64,000 nucleotides of DNA, taken from the NCBI RefSeq assembly GCF_030407165.1, contig NZ_CP129111.1, forward strand, positions 3,286,001-3,350,000, given 5' to 3'. Of the stretch, positions 1-8,952 are shown piece after piece (within the stretch, counting starts at the first letter, position 1; every line of letters starts with the position of its first letter). The stretch is from Fontisubflavum oceani. Its GTDB lineage: Bacteria; Pseudomonadota; Alphaproteobacteria; Rhodobacterales; Rhodobacteraceae. The notes below the pieces were generated by a model. It ran no database searches and was not told where the DNA came from. It saw nothing but the letters and a program-made list of their open reading frames with translations. The position numbers and the translations under genes were made by a program.

Positions 1-296
1 ATCAGATGGCCCAATCCGGCCCTTGGGGCGCACAGCCGCAACCCCAGGCCGCACCTGCCGCGCCGCCCCCGCCGCCGGTGGAACATGTCTGGCACATCGC
101 CGAGAACGGCGCGACCAAAGGCCCGTTTTCCAAAGCCGCCCTTGGTCGTATGGCGCAGGAGGGCGGCCTGACCCGCGAAACGCTGGTCTGGACCCAGGGG
201 CAAGACGGTTGGATGAAAGCCGACGATGTGCAGGAACTGGCACAACTCTTCACCGTGCTACCGCCACCACCTCCGCCACCGCCGCCCGCGGGCTAA
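1..296 (+). CDS. GYF-domain protein, C-terminal part (gene cut by window start)
   Basis: The reading frame is open from the window edge to the TAA at 294-296, so only the C-terminus is visible; the ATG at 6 is probably internal. After a Pro/Ala-rich stretch there is a compact domain of about 55 residues with the pattern of GYF_2 domains (a W near its start, a KGPFS turn, a later VW and GW). It ends in a run of ten prolines. In related Rhodobacterales such domains occur at the end of SPFH-domain proteins encoded just upstream of a zinc-ribbon membrane protein, which matches the next gene. GYF_2 domains bind proline-rich peptides or position proteins at membranes. The SPFH assignment is inferred from context because that part lies outside the window. 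Confidence 0.7.
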   Translation, partial: QMAQSGPWGAQPQPQAAPAAPPPPPVEHVWHIAENGATKGPFSKAALGRMAQEGGLTRETLVWTQGQDGWMKADDVQELAQLFTVLPPPPPPPPPAG

Positions 297-365
297 TCGA
301 CCCCGGGGGCCCGCAGTCCGCCCCCAACTTTAGGAAACCACCAAACCCGCCCGAGGCACGACCCC

Positions 366-1528
366 ATGGCAGACGGCCCGCCCCCGCCCCGCCGACCGAG
401 GAACATCGGTTTCCCTGCGACAATTGCGGCGCCGACTTCCGCTTTGACCCGGAAGCCGGGCGGCTTGTCTGCGACCATTGCGGCAATGAGCAAGAGATCG
501 AGGGGCCGGGCGGCCCCTGGGACAATGGCGCGATCCGCGAGTTGGATTTCCGCGACGCGATAGAGAACCAGCTTCCGGCGCAGGAGATGGAGGAAACCCG
601 GGTTCTGCAATGCCCCAATTGCGGTGCGCAGGTCGAGTTCAGCGCCGATATCCACGCCAAAGAATGCCCGTTTTGCGCGACACCCGTCGTCACCGATACC
701 GGGACGCATCGGCATATCAAGCCCAAAGGTGTCATCCCGTTCAAACTGGACGAAGAGGCCGCGCGCGATGCCATGACCACATGGCTGGGCAAGCTCTGGT
801 TCGCGCCAAATGGGCTTAAGGAATATGCCCGTAAGGGCCGCAAACTCGACGGTATCTACAGCCCCTATTGGACCTTCGATGCCGATACGAACACACGTTA
901 TTCTGGCCGACGCGGCACCTATTATTATGTCTCGGTGCCCGATGGCAAAGGCGGCACCAGGCGCGAACGGCGTGTCCGTTGGCGCCCGGTTTCGGGCCGC
1001 GTCAGCCGGTTTTTCGACGATGTGCTGGTCCTTGCCTCGCGCAGCTTGCCGAAACGCTACACCGACCGTTTGGCCCCTTGGAACCTCTCCGAGCTTGACG
1101 CTTATGCCCCTGAATTCCTGGCCGGGTTTCGGGCCGAGGGGTACACGGTCGACCTGCAAGAGGGCAAAGACGAAGCCAAAGAGATCATGGAGCAGACGAT
1201 CCGCCAGGATATCCGCCGCGATATTGGCGGCGATCTGCAACAGATCACTCAGATGCACGCGCAGCTGAGCCGCGTCACTTTCAAACACATCCTCCTGCCG
1301 GTTTGGCTTGCTGCCTACAAATACCGCGAGAAAAGCTATCGCTTCGTGGTCAATGGACAGACCGGCAAGGTGCAGGGCGAGCGCCCCTATTCCGCTTGGA
1401 AAATCGCCTTTGCCGTGCTGATCGCCCTGATCCTCATCGCGGGCGGCGCGTATCTTTATAGCGTCTATGGCGAAGGGGGCAGCGGGCAGCTTTTGCCCGC
1501 TGGCGGTCTCAGTCTCGAGACCAAATAA
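366..1528 (+). CDS. Zinc-ribbon (TFIIB-type) membrane protein, N-terminal frameshift
   Basis: The protein has two CxxC pairs near the N-terminus (CDNC and CDHC), a second zinc ribbon (CPNC, CPFC), a soluble central region rich in aromatic residues (YSPYWTFDADT) and one C-terminal transmembrane segment (about 1410-1465). It resembles the TFIIB-type zinc-ribbon proteins often mislabelled as primosomal protein N'. The frame carrying the zinc ribbon has no ATG, GTG or TTG between the preceding stop at 296 and the first cysteine. The ATG at 366, with GAGG about 9 nt upstream, lies in another frame. Adding one base to the C-rich stretch at 377-390 joins them into a 387-residue protein beginning MADGPPPAPPTEEHRF. 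The break is therefore most likely a lost base. It follows the GYF-domain gene by 69 nt and is probably co-transcribed with it. Confidence 0.75.
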
Positions 1529-1539
1529 GCGGTGGCGCC

Positions 1540-1959
1540 TTAGCCGCGCTTGATCGTGACTTTTTGCGTGCCCTCATCAGGGACCGGCGCGATCTTCTGC
1601 ACTGTAATGGTCAGAACACCATCCTTAAGATCGGCCGAAACGCCGCCGGAATCCGCATCGGGCGGCAGGCGAAAGCTCCGCGAAAACGCCCCGTATTCCC
1701 GTTCGCTGAAATACCAGGTCTCGCCCTTCTCTTCGCGCTGCGATTTCTTCTCGCCCTTCACGGTGATGACGCCATCAGCGACAGAGAGGTCTATGTCACT
1801 GTCATCGACCCCTGGCAGTTCCATGACGATCTTGTAGGCATCGCCATTGGTCGCGGCCTCCGATGCGGGCGCAAACCAATCCGCTACTCGCGCGCCCATT
1901 GTGCGAAAAGGATCATAAAGTGAGGGCCAAAAACCTGTGGTGTGAGATTTCTCGACCAT
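1540..1959 (-). CDS. Small heat shock protein, Hsp20 family
   Basis: This 139-residue protein has an alpha-crystallin domain over roughly residues 35-135: a MELPGV strand, DGVITVKGEK, a YGAFSRSF segment and DGVLTITV, ending in VTIKRG. Hsp20 proteins are ATP-independent holdases that keep unfolding proteins soluble in the cytoplasm. The start at 1959 was preferred over upstream codons because GAGG lies 6-7 nt before it and the added 23 residues look non-coding. The gene converges on the zinc-ribbon gene and diverges from the PfkB gene; the shared intergenic region carries an FNR-type palindrome at 2028-2041. Confidence 0.9.
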   Translation of the reverse strand: MVEKSHTTGFWPSLYDPFRTMGARVADWFAPASEAATNGDAYKIVMELPGVDDSDIDLSVADGVITVKGEKKSQREEKGETWYFSEREYGAFSRSFRLPPDADSGGVSADLKDGVLTITVQKIAPVPDEGTQKVTIKRG

Positions 1960-2027
1960 GATCGCCTCCTCAGTTCGGTCAAACTCTCTGTACGCGAAAG
2001 TCATAGGCGTTCTGTCTCGCCCCCTCA

Positions 2028-2041
2028 TTGACGTGCGTCAA
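2028..2041. promoter_or_regulatory. Candidate FNR/CRP-family binding site
   Basis: TTGACGTGCGTCAA is a 14-bp inverted repeat of the form TTGAC-N4-GTCAA, close to the TTGAT-N4-ATCAA consensus of FNR/FnrL/DNR regulators. It lies 69 bp upstream of the Hsp20 start and 66 bp upstream of the sugar kinase start. It could control either gene; oxygen-responsive Hsp20 expression is the more natural reading. The palindrome is seen directly and the regulator is inferred. Confidence 0.5.
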
Positions 2042-2106
2042 ATCAGGCTGGCCCGGACGGTCACTTGCCGTTAGGCAATACGGCAGAGCTTTGAAGGAGC
2101 CCTGCG

Positions 2107-3033
2107 ATGATCCTGTGTTGTGGCGAAGCGCTGATCGACATGTTGCCGCGCAAAACCGAGGAGGGGGAGGCGAGCTTCGCCCCTTACCCTGGCGGCGCGG
2201 TGTTCAATACCGCCGTGGCGCTGGCGCGGTTAGGCGTGGGAACCGGGCTTTTTACCGGGCTATCTCGCGATCTTTTTGGCGCGCGGCTGGAGGCCGTCTT
2301 GCAACTCAACGGCGTGGAAAGCGGGCTTGCCGCCCGATCGGATCGGCCCACAACTCTTGCCTTCGTCACGCTGACCGACGGCCAAGCCGAATACGCGTTT
2401 TACGATGAGAACACCGCCGGGCGGATGCTCAGCACCAGCGATTTGCCCGATGATCTGAGCGGCATCGACGCGCTGTTTTTCGGCGGGATCAGCCTTGCGA
2501 TGGAACCTTGCGCCGAGGCGTATGAGGCGCTTTGCTTGCGGGACCCGAACGGCCGGCTGATCATGATCGACCCCAATATCCGCCCCGATTTCATCGCCGA
2601 TGCTGATCGCTATCGCGCGCGCCTGGCGCGGATGATCGCGGTGGCGGATATCGTGAAGCTGTCCGACGAAGATCTGCATTGGCTGGAAGGCGCGGGTGAG
2701 ATCAGCGATCTGGCGCAAGGCCTGTTGGCCAAAGGCCCGAAACTGGTGCTGATCACCGAAGGCAGAGCCGGGGTCACGGCCCATTCGGCCAAGGGCCATG
2801 TCCATGTGCCCGCTGAGCTGGTCGAAGTTGTTGATACGGTCGGCGCGGGTGACACGTTTAATGCGGGGTTCCTTGCGGGTCTGTCCGATGCGAGCTGCCT
2901 GACGAAGTCGGCGCTGGCGATTGGATTGGATGATGCGGTTCTGACCGCCGCCCTCACCCTCGGCGTGAAAGCCGCCGCTGTCACGGTGTCGCGCGCGGGG
3001 GCGAACCCACCGATGCGGGCGGACCTGTCATGA
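2107..3033 (+). CDS. PfkB-family carbohydrate kinase (fructokinase-like)
   Basis: This 308-residue ribokinase-family enzyme should phosphorylate a sugar with ATP in the cytoplasm. The N-terminal GEALIDMLP and PGGAVFNTAVALARLG segments form the substrate-binding glycine-rich region. The C-terminal GAGDTFNAG motif (about residue 246) carries the catalytic Asp and anion hole. An MIDPNIRP segment sits in the middle, as in fructokinases. GGAG lies about 8 nt upstream of the ATG. Its end overlaps the dtd start by 4 nt (ATGA), so the two are translationally coupled. The exact sugar cannot be read from sequence; fructose is the usual assignment. Confidence 0.85.
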   Translation: MILCCGEALIDMLPRKTEEGEASFAPYPGGAVFNTAVALARLGVGTGLFTGLSRDLFGARLEAVLQLNGVESGLAARSDRPTTLAFVTLTDGQAEYAFYDENTAGRMLSTSDLPDDLSGIDALFFGGISLAMEPCAEAYEALCLRDPNGRLIMIDPNIRPDFIADADRYRARLARMIAVADIVKLSDEDLHWLEGAGEISDLAQGLLAKGPKLVLITEGRAGVTAHSAKGHVHVPAELVEVVDTVGAGDTFNAGFLAGLSDASCLTKSALAIGLDDAVLTAALTLGVKAAAVTVSRAGANPPMRADLS

Positions 3034-3479
3034 GGGCGCTGATCCAACGCGTCGCCGAGGCCAATGTCAAAGTCGATGATGACATGATCGGTCAGACCGG
3101 TCCTGGCTTGCTGATCCTGGTCTGCGCGATGCAGGGCGATGGCGAGACCGAGGCCGAAACCCTCGCGTCGAAAATCTCCAAACTCCGGATTTTCAAGGAC
3201 GACGCGGGCAAAATGAACCGCAGCCTGATCGACACCGGCGGCAGTGCGCTTGTGGTCAGCCAGTTCACGCTGGCCGCCGACACCTCACGCGGCAACCGCC
3301 CCGGTTTCTCAAGCGCGGCTCCGCCCGCGGACGGCGAGCGGCTTTATCTGCATTTCGCCGCGGCCTTGCGGGGGCTGGGCCTCACCGTCGAAACCGGCGC
3401 ATTCGGGGCCGATATGGCCGTGAGCCTCGTCAATGACGGGCCGGTCACGATTTGGCTCGACACGGGGCAATCTGCCTAA
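3030..3479 (+). CDS. dtd: D-aminoacyl-tRNA deacylase
   Basis: Dtd hydrolyses D-aminoacyl-tRNAs, and glycine mischarged on tRNA-Ala, protecting translation in the cytoplasm. The 149-residue length is typical. It has the family signatures: MRALIQRVAEANV at the N-terminus, SQFTLAADTSRGNRP in the middle with the catalytic SQFTL loop, and NDGPVT near the C-terminus, where Gly-Pro forms the cis-peptide chirality filter. The start overlaps the end of the sugar kinase gene. Confidence 0.95.
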   Translation: MRALIQRVAEANVKVDDDMIGQTGPGLLILVCAMQGDGETEAETLASKISKLRIFKDDAGKMNRSLIDTGGSALVVSQFTLAADTSRGNRPGFSSAAPPADGERLYLHFAAALRGLGLTVETGAFGADMAVSLVNDGPVTIWLDTGQSA

Positions 3480-3581
3480 TTATTGGGCGAAACTGGCGGA
3501 ATCCCTTGGAAAAACAGGGCAAAAGCCCGCCAGTGATGCAAATAGTTGCAGTCCGGGATTCAGCCGATAGGCTGTATATCC

Positions 3582-5009
3582 ATGACGGAAGGGCCTGTTT
3601 TCTTCGATGAAATGAGCGGCGGCGCAGACGCCGCACGTGCGCCTTACCAGCCATATGAAGCCTGGTTTCAAAACGAAGACCTACGTGAGCTACGCAAGAA
3701 ATCCATCGAGGCCGAACGGTTTTTCCGCCGCACCGGCATCACCTTCAATGTCTATGGCCAGGACGAGGCCGATGAGCGCCTGATCCCCTTCGATATCGTG
3801 CCCCGGATCATCTCGGGCCGCGAATGGGCGCGTCTGACCAAGGGCATCGAGCAACGTGTCCGTGCGATTAATGCTTTCCTCTATGACATCTATCACCGGC
3901 AGGAGATCTTGCGCGCGGGCCGTGTGCCGAAAGAACTGATCGCGCGCAACGATGCTTTCCTGCCGCAGATGATCGGTGTCGCGCCGCCCGGCAACATCTA
4001 CACCCATATCGTTGGGGTCGATCTGGTGCGCACGGGCGAGGATGAGTTCTATGTCCTCGAAGACAACGCCCGCACACCCTCCGGCGTTTCCTACATGCTG
4101 GAGAACCGCGAGACGATGCTACAGATGTTCCCGGAACTGTTCAGCCGGATCAAAGTCCGCGAGGTGCAGGACTATCCGGTGCAGTTGCGCCGGTCATTGG
4201 CCGCCTGCGCGCCACCAGCCGCCGCGGGTGGCTGTACCGTCGCCGTTCTGACCCCCGGTATCCACAACTCAGCCTATTTCGAACATGCGTTTTTGGCCGA
4301 CCATATGGGTGTGGAGCTGGTCGAAGGCAGCGATCTGCGTGTCATCGATGGGCGGATCGCGATGCGCACAACCCAGGGCTATAAACCCATCGATGTGCTT
4401 TATCGCCGGGTCGATGATGATTTCCTCGACCCGTTGAATTTCAACCCGGAGTCGATGCTGGGCGTGCCCGGCATCATGGATGTCTATCGCGCGGGTGGGA
4501 TCACGATTGCCAATGCGCCCGGCACCGGGATTGCCGATGACAAAGCGATCTACAGCTATATGCCTGATATCGTGGAGTTCTATACCGGTGAGAAGGCGAT
4601 CTTGCAGAACGTGCCGACGCATCGCTGCTCGGAACCTGACGCGCTCGCCTATGTGCTCGACCATCTCAGCGAGTTGGTCGTGAAAGAGGTCCATGGCTCG
4701 GGTGGCTATGGCATGTTGGTGGGTCCCGCCGCCTCGAAGAAGGAACTCGCGGCGTTCCGCACCAAGCTCGAAGCAAAACCGGGCAACTATATCGCGCAGC
4801 CCACGCTTGCGCTCTCCACTGTGCCCATCCTGACACAGAAGGGCCTCGCGCCCCGGCATGTGGATCTGCGGCCCTTCGTTCTGGTTGCCCCGGATCGGAT
4901 CAATATCACGCCCGGCGGGCTGACGCGGGTGGCGCTCAAGAAGGGCTCTTTGGTGGTGAACTCGTCGCAAGGCGGCGGCACCAAAGACACCTGGGTCTTG
5001 GAGGAATAG
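3582..5009 (+). CDS. Circularly permuted type 2 ATP-grasp protein (Anbu cluster)
   Basis: This 475-residue protein belongs to the circularly permuted ATP-grasp family (formerly DUF404/DUF407). Landmarks include FNVYG near the N-terminus, EDNARTPSGVSYMLENR, IANAPGTGIADDKA, KEVHGSGGYGMLVGP (nucleotide-binding glycine loop) and LRPFVL. The family is predicted to ligate a carboxylate to an amine using ATP, perhaps making or attaching a peptide tag. A start 36 nt further upstream is possible; I chose 3582 because homologues begin close to this point. It is the first gene of a tight four-gene cluster with alpha-E, transglutaminase-like and proteasome-type (Anbu) proteins, a known conserved set with unresolved function. 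Confidence 0.9.
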   Translation: MTEGPVFFDEMSGGADAARAPYQPYEAWFQNEDLRELRKKSIEAERFFRRTGITFNVYGQDEADERLIPFDIVPRIISGREWARLTKGIEQRVRAINAFLYDIYHRQEILRAGRVPKELIARNDAFLPQMIGVAPPGNIYTHIVGVDLVRTGEDEFYVLEDNARTPSGVSYMLENRETMLQMFPELFSRIKVREVQDYPVQLRRSLAACAPPAAAGGCTVAVLTPGIHNSAYFEHAFLADHMGVELVEGSDLRVIDGRIAMRTTQGYKPIDVLYRRVDDDFLDPLNFNPESMLGVPGIMDVYRAGGITIANAPGTGIADDKAIYSYMPDIVEFYTGEKAILQNVPTHRCSEPDALAYVLDHLSELVVKEVHGSGGYGMLVGPAASKKELAAFRTKLEAKPGNYIAQPTLALSTVPILTQKGLAPRHVDLRPFVLVAPDRINITPGGLTRVALKKGSLVVNSSQGGGTKDTWVLEE

Positions 5010-5013
5010 GCCG

Positions 5014-5955
5014 ATGCTGGGCAAAACCGCAGGGGGCCTGTTTTGGATGTTCCGCTATCTGGAGCGTTCGGAAAACACCGCGCGGTTGCTTGAGGCCGGA
5101 TTTCGTATCGCGCTCACCCGCCCGGACGGGGCCGATGATGAATGGGCCAGCATATTGCAAACCGCCGGGGTGACGGATCTCTATGCCAGCCGTCATGACG
5201 GGATCGATGCGGCGCGGGTGATCGATTTTCTGCTGCGCGACACCGCCAACCCCTCCTCGGTTCTCTCCGCAATTTCCGCCGCACGGCAGAATGCAAGGCT
5301 GGTCCGCACCGCGATCACTCGCGAGGTCTGGGAGGCGGTGAATGACACCTATATGACCTTGAAGCAGACTCTCGCCCGACCCGTCGCGCCCCGAAATCTA
5401 CCGGCGATACTCGGCATGGTTCGGCAGCATTCGGCCCTGGTCCGCGGCGCGATGCATGGCACGATGCTCCGCAATGATGTGTTTGATTTCTGCCGGATCG
5501 GCACGTTCTTGGAACGCGCGGACAACACAGCCCGTATTCTGGACGTCAAATACTATGTGCTCTTGCCCTCGATCAGTCAGATCGGCTCCAGCCTGGACAA
5601 CGTGCAGTGGGAGACGATCTTGCGCTCGGTCGCCGGGCAACGGGCCTATCGTTGGATCAGCGGCGGGGAATCGAGCCCAATCGGGATCGCGAATTTCCTT
5701 ATTTTCGACGGCCGCATGCCGCGCAGCCTGCGCTTCACGGTTGGCAAATTGACCAACAATCTGAGCTACCTTGAGCGAGAATATGGTGACCGGCATCTCT
5801 GCCAGGATTTGGCCGATCAGTTGGCGGCGCAGCTGACGACAACCACGATTGAGCAGGTGTTTGATGACGGCTTGCATGAGTTCATTATCGAATTCCTGCG
5901 CGATCTGGGGCAATTGGGCGCCCAGATCGACCGCGATTATCGGTTTTTGGGATAG
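5014..5955 (+). CDS. Alpha-E domain protein (Anbu cluster)
   Basis: This 313-residue, mostly helical protein has the alpha-E family (formerly DUF403) opening LGKTAGGLFWMFRYLERSENTARLLE, in which the ER.E.tAR pattern recurs later as FLERADNTARILD. The family is almost always encoded beside permuted ATP-grasp proteins and is thought to act with them in a peptide-ligating or tagging system; its biochemical role is unknown. It begins 4 nt after the ATP-grasp gene and is followed 5 nt later by the transglutaminase gene, so a single operon is likely. Confidence 0.92.
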   Translation: MLGKTAGGLFWMFRYLERSENTARLLEAGFRIALTRPDGADDEWASILQTAGVTDLYASRHDGIDAARVIDFLLRDTANPSSVLSAISAARQNARLVRTAITREVWEAVNDTYMTLKQTLARPVAPRNLPAILGMVRQHSALVRGAMHGTMLRNDVFDFCRIGTFLERADNTARILDVKYYVLLPSISQIGSSLDNVQWETILRSVAGQRAYRWISGGESSPIGIANFLIFDGRMPRSLRFTVGKLTNNLSYLEREYGDRHLCQDLADQLAAQLTTTTIEQVFDDGLHEFIIEFLRDLGQLGAQIDRDYRFLG

Positions 5956-5960
5956 CGGAT

Positions 5961-6764
5961 ATGCGGCTCACCATCCTTCACACCACGACCTATCATTTTG
6001 ATCATCCGGTGCCTTACGGGCTGCAACAGTTGCGGTTGATCCCGAAGAGCCGCGCCGGGCAGCAGGTGATGAGCTGGGAAATGGAGATCGAAGGCGGTCG
6101 GGCGCAGACCGAATTCAACGATCATCATCTGAACCGGGTGTCCTTGATTTCCTTCGATCCAGATGCAACCTCGATCGTTGTACATTGCCGCGGCGAGGTA
6201 GAAACCGCCGATGAGGGCGGTGTGATCGGCAAACATGGCGGTTTCGCGCCGCTTTGGCTGTTCCAACAATCGACCGAGCTGACCCGCGCCGGTGCCCATG
6301 TGCGCCGCTTGGCTAAGGGGTTGAAAGACGAATACGAGGAGGACATCCCCAGGCTCCATGCCCTCTCGGCCCGCGTTCTGGATGCGGTGCCGTATGAGAT
6401 TGGCCCGACCCATGCCGCGACCAGCGCCGAGGAAGCGATCGAGCATGGCGGGGGCGTGTGCCAGGATCACGCCCATATCTTCATCGCCGCCGCCCGCGCT
6501 CTGGGATATCCGGCGCGCTACGTCTCGGGGTATCTGATGATGGATGACCGCGTGCACCAAGACGCCAGCCACGCTTGGGCCGAGGTGCATGTGCCGATCT
6601 TGGGCTGGGTTGGGTTTGACATCTCAAACGGCATTTCACCTGATCCGCGCTATGTCAGGGTGGCCACAGGGCTTGATTACACCGAGGCGGCCCCGATCTC
6701 GGGCCTGCGGTTCGGCACCGCTGGCGAAGCGATGATGGTCGATATACAAGTGCAGCAGCAGTGA
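5961..6764 (+). CDS. Transglutaminase-like cysteine protease (Anbu cluster)
   Basis: This 267-residue protein has the bacterial transglutaminase-like N-terminal region (MRLTILHTTTYHFDHPVPYG) followed by the transglutaminase core. The catalytic triad is visible: Cys167 in GGGVCQDHA, His204 in DASHAW and Asp220 in GFDISNG. Bacterial members are generally peptidases or amidases rather than cross-linkers. In this cluster it may remove what the ATP-grasp protein adds, or process Anbu substrates; that is inference. No signal peptide is seen, so it is probably cytoplasmic. Confidence 0.92.
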   Translation: MRLTILHTTTYHFDHPVPYGLQQLRLIPKSRAGQQVMSWEMEIEGGRAQTEFNDHHLNRVSLISFDPDATSIVVHCRGEVETADEGGVIGKHGGFAPLWLFQQSTELTRAGAHVRRLAKGLKDEYEEDIPRLHALSARVLDAVPYEIGPTHAATSAEEAIEHGGGVCQDHAHIFIAAARALGYPARYVSGYLMMDDRVHQDASHAWAEVHVPILGWVGFDISNGISPDPRYVRVATGLDYTEAAPISGLRFGTAGEAMMVDIQVQQQ

Positions 6765-6803
6765 TGGCGCGGGCAGGCGCGCAAGCGTAAGGGACGAACA
6801 GGC

Positions 6804-7544
6804 ATGACCTATTGCGTGGGCCTCAGGTTGAACCGCGGGCTTGTGATGATGTCGGACACGCGGACCAATGCCGGTGTCGATAATATCAGCGTTTTCAAGA
6901 AGATGTTCCTTTGGGAAACCGAGGGGGAACGGTCGATCACATTGATGACGGCGGGCAACCTCGCGACCACCCAGGCCGTGGTCAGCCTGTTGAACGAGCG
7001 CGCAAAGCCAGCCGAGGAGCGTGGACAACCCTCGATTTTGGAAGCGCCCTCGATGTTTCAAGTGGCGCGTTTGGTGGGTGAGACCCTGCGCGAGGTGATT
7101 GTGGATCAAGCTGGCGAGGGTGGGCCCGCGAGTGAGAGCACCTTTGGCGCCTCGATGATTTTGGGCGGACAGGTGAAGGGCGGCGATCCGCGGCTTTTCA
7201 TGATCTATCCGGAAGGAAATTTTGTTGAGGCCAGCAGCGATACGCCATTTTTCCAGATCGGCGAGACCAAATATGGCAGGCCGATCCTGGTCCGGGCCTA
7301 TGACTCAGAGATGAGTTTTGAAGAGGCGGTGAAGCTTTTGATGGTGAGTTTCGATTCGACCATCAAAGCGAACCTGTCCGTGGGATTGCCGCTCGATATG
7401 CATCTCTATGAGGCCGATACGTTCCGGCATGGGCGGCAAGGACGGATCGAGCGCGACGATGCATATTTCGAGATGATCTCATCTCGGTGGGGTGCCGCCC
7501 TGCGGGAGGCGTTTCAGAGCCTGCCGTCTTATTCGATGGAGTAA
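6804..7544 (+). CDS. Anbu: proteasome-type peptidase (ancestral beta subunit)
   Basis: This 246-residue proteasome-fold peptidase starts MTYCVGLRLNRGLVMMSDTR. Removal of Met1 would expose Thr2 as N-terminal nucleophile, and SDTRTN supplies the conserved Asp of the fold. FGASMILGGQ and SFDSTIKANLSVG are typical of Anbu rather than HslV. Anbu proteins form open spiral or ring assemblies and may be self-compartmentalising. No unfoldase gene is adjacent, so how substrates arrive is unclear. Genes for a permuted ATP-grasp, alpha-E and transglutaminase protein precede it in the classic order. The gap to the transglutaminase gene is 39 nt. Confidence 0.93.
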   Translation: MTYCVGLRLNRGLVMMSDTRTNAGVDNISVFKKMFLWETEGERSITLMTAGNLATTQAVVSLLNERAKPAEERGQPSILEAPSMFQVARLVGETLREVIVDQAGEGGPASESTFGASMILGGQVKGGDPRLFMIYPEGNFVEASSDTPFFQIGETKYGRPILVRAYDSEMSFEEAVKLLMVSFDSTIKANLSVGLPLDMHLYEADTFRHGRQGRIERDDAYFEMISSRWGAALREAFQSLPSYSME

Positions 7545-7705
7545 GAGTGGCGGCGGCTCGGCTCAGGCCCCCTAGCGGGAGCCATCGCCGCGCCGCGTTG
7601 CCACGGCCATATGGCGACGCTCGTCTGACGTAACAAGGCAAGGACGATCATTGAGATCTCGGGTGCCTCCGGCGGGGATATCTTTGAAGCAGAGAAGGCA
7701 GGCTG

Positions 7706-8874
7706 TCAGCCGTTGGTGACGTCATGGCCATAGAGCCATTCGAATTGGTTCGACGCCATCTGCGGTGCAAAACGACCGGCCAGACGCAGAGCCGTATGCG
7801 CGGCAGTGCGGTAGGGGCCGGGCCGCAGGTGGTAGTTCTCAGCATTCTTTGAGGCCGCGTCGACAATCCGCGCGCATCGGGGGCGGCGTGTGGCGGCGTA
7901 GCGAGCGAAGCCGGTAGCGAGATCATCCTCTTTGGCCAAGCTGTCCGCCAATACCCAAGCGTCCTCAAGCGCCATGTTCGCGCCCTGCGCCAGGAAGGGC
8001 AGCGTCGGATGAGCGGCATCGCCGAGGAGTGCGGCATGGTCATTGTGCCAGGTTTTGGCCAGCGGATGACGGAAGAGACCCCAGAGGAAGACGTCATCGG
8101 CCCGCGCCAACATCTCGCGAATCTCGGGCGCGAAATCTCGGAACGCGCGGCGGAGATTGGCCGGGTCATCTCGATGGTTCCACCCTTCCTCCGCCCATCC
8201 GTCACGTTCTTCGACAGCCACAACATTCATCTCCGCGCCATGGCGGAGCGGATAGCGCACCAGGTGACGCCCAGGGCCCATGAAGACCTGCGCCTCGGCT
8301 GGTATGTCGGGCGCATCCATTGGGATCGTGCACCGCCACGCCACCTGCCCGGTGAAAAACGGCTGAGTCTTGGGATTGAGCGCGGCGCGGGTCGGCGAAT
8401 GCAGCCCGTCGGCAGCAATCAGACAGGTCACGATCTCGGTTTCACCTGTGGCGAAATGGAGTTCCATGCCACCGGGGGCCCGGTCACCGCCGCTATCGCG
8501 CGGCCCAGTTCGACTTTGACGCCCGCCGAGACAGCAGCCTGGCGCAGCATCTCAATCAAATCGGCGCGGTGCATAAGGTGATAGGGCCGGTCGGGGCGCG
8601 AGAGCAGCAGGTGAAACACCTCGGCACCGCGGCGGAAATCCCGCAACCGCACCGCTTGCGCCAGGGGCGCCGCCTGCGACAACGCCTCGCCCAGACCAAG
8701 CGCCTTCAAGACAACCGCTCCGTTTGGACTGATCTGGAGGCCCGCGCCAACTTCGGTGATGCGGTCGCTCTGTTCCAGCACGCGGACCTGTGCACCGCGT
8801 TGGGCAAGCGCTGTGGCAACGGCCAACCCTGCGATCCCTGCCCCCAGAACCGTGATCTCGCGTCCGATCAGCAT
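7706..8874 (-). CDS. FAD-dependent aromatic monooxygenase, frameshifted
   Basis: The protein resembles salicylate or 3-hydroxybenzoate-type hydroxylases: an N-terminal Rossmann motif VLGAGIAGLAVATALAQRG binds FAD, and the C-terminal half has LLGDAAHPTLPFLAQGANMALED. It should hydroxylate an aromatic ring using NAD(P)H and O2. The gene is split. The first 140 or so codons run into the wrong frame near 8474, where the second frame begins. Adding one C to the C5 run (minus strand, 8474-8478) gives ...AVTGPPGGMELHFATGE... and a continuous 389-residue protein of normal length. GGAGGC precedes the start. The break looks like a lost homopolymer base. Substrate unknown. Confidence 0.8.
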
Positions 8875-8886
8875 GATGCCTCCAAA

Positions 8887-8921
8887 GAGAAAGGGCAGCG
8901 CCTGTGCAGCCCTGCCCTCTC
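8887..8921 (-). terminator. Hairpin downstream of dksA
   Basis: On the minus strand GAGAGGGCAG pairs with CTGCCCTTTCTC around a 13-nt loop, about 30 nt after the dksA stop, followed by TTTGG. The hairpin lies just upstream of the monooxygenase ribosome-binding site, so it could terminate dksA transcription or modulate read-through. Confidence 0.45.
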
Positions 8922-8952
8922 AATAGATTTATCCGTTCATGTCCGCGCGCGG

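Noticed and set aside
3493..3543. Terminator hairpin after dtd
   Set aside because: CTGGCGG and CCGCCAG can pair, but the loop is about 37 nt and no T-run follows.
7549..7583. Terminator after the Anbu gene
   Set aside because: GGCTC and GAGCC can pair with an imperfect extension, but there is no T-run and the loop is long.
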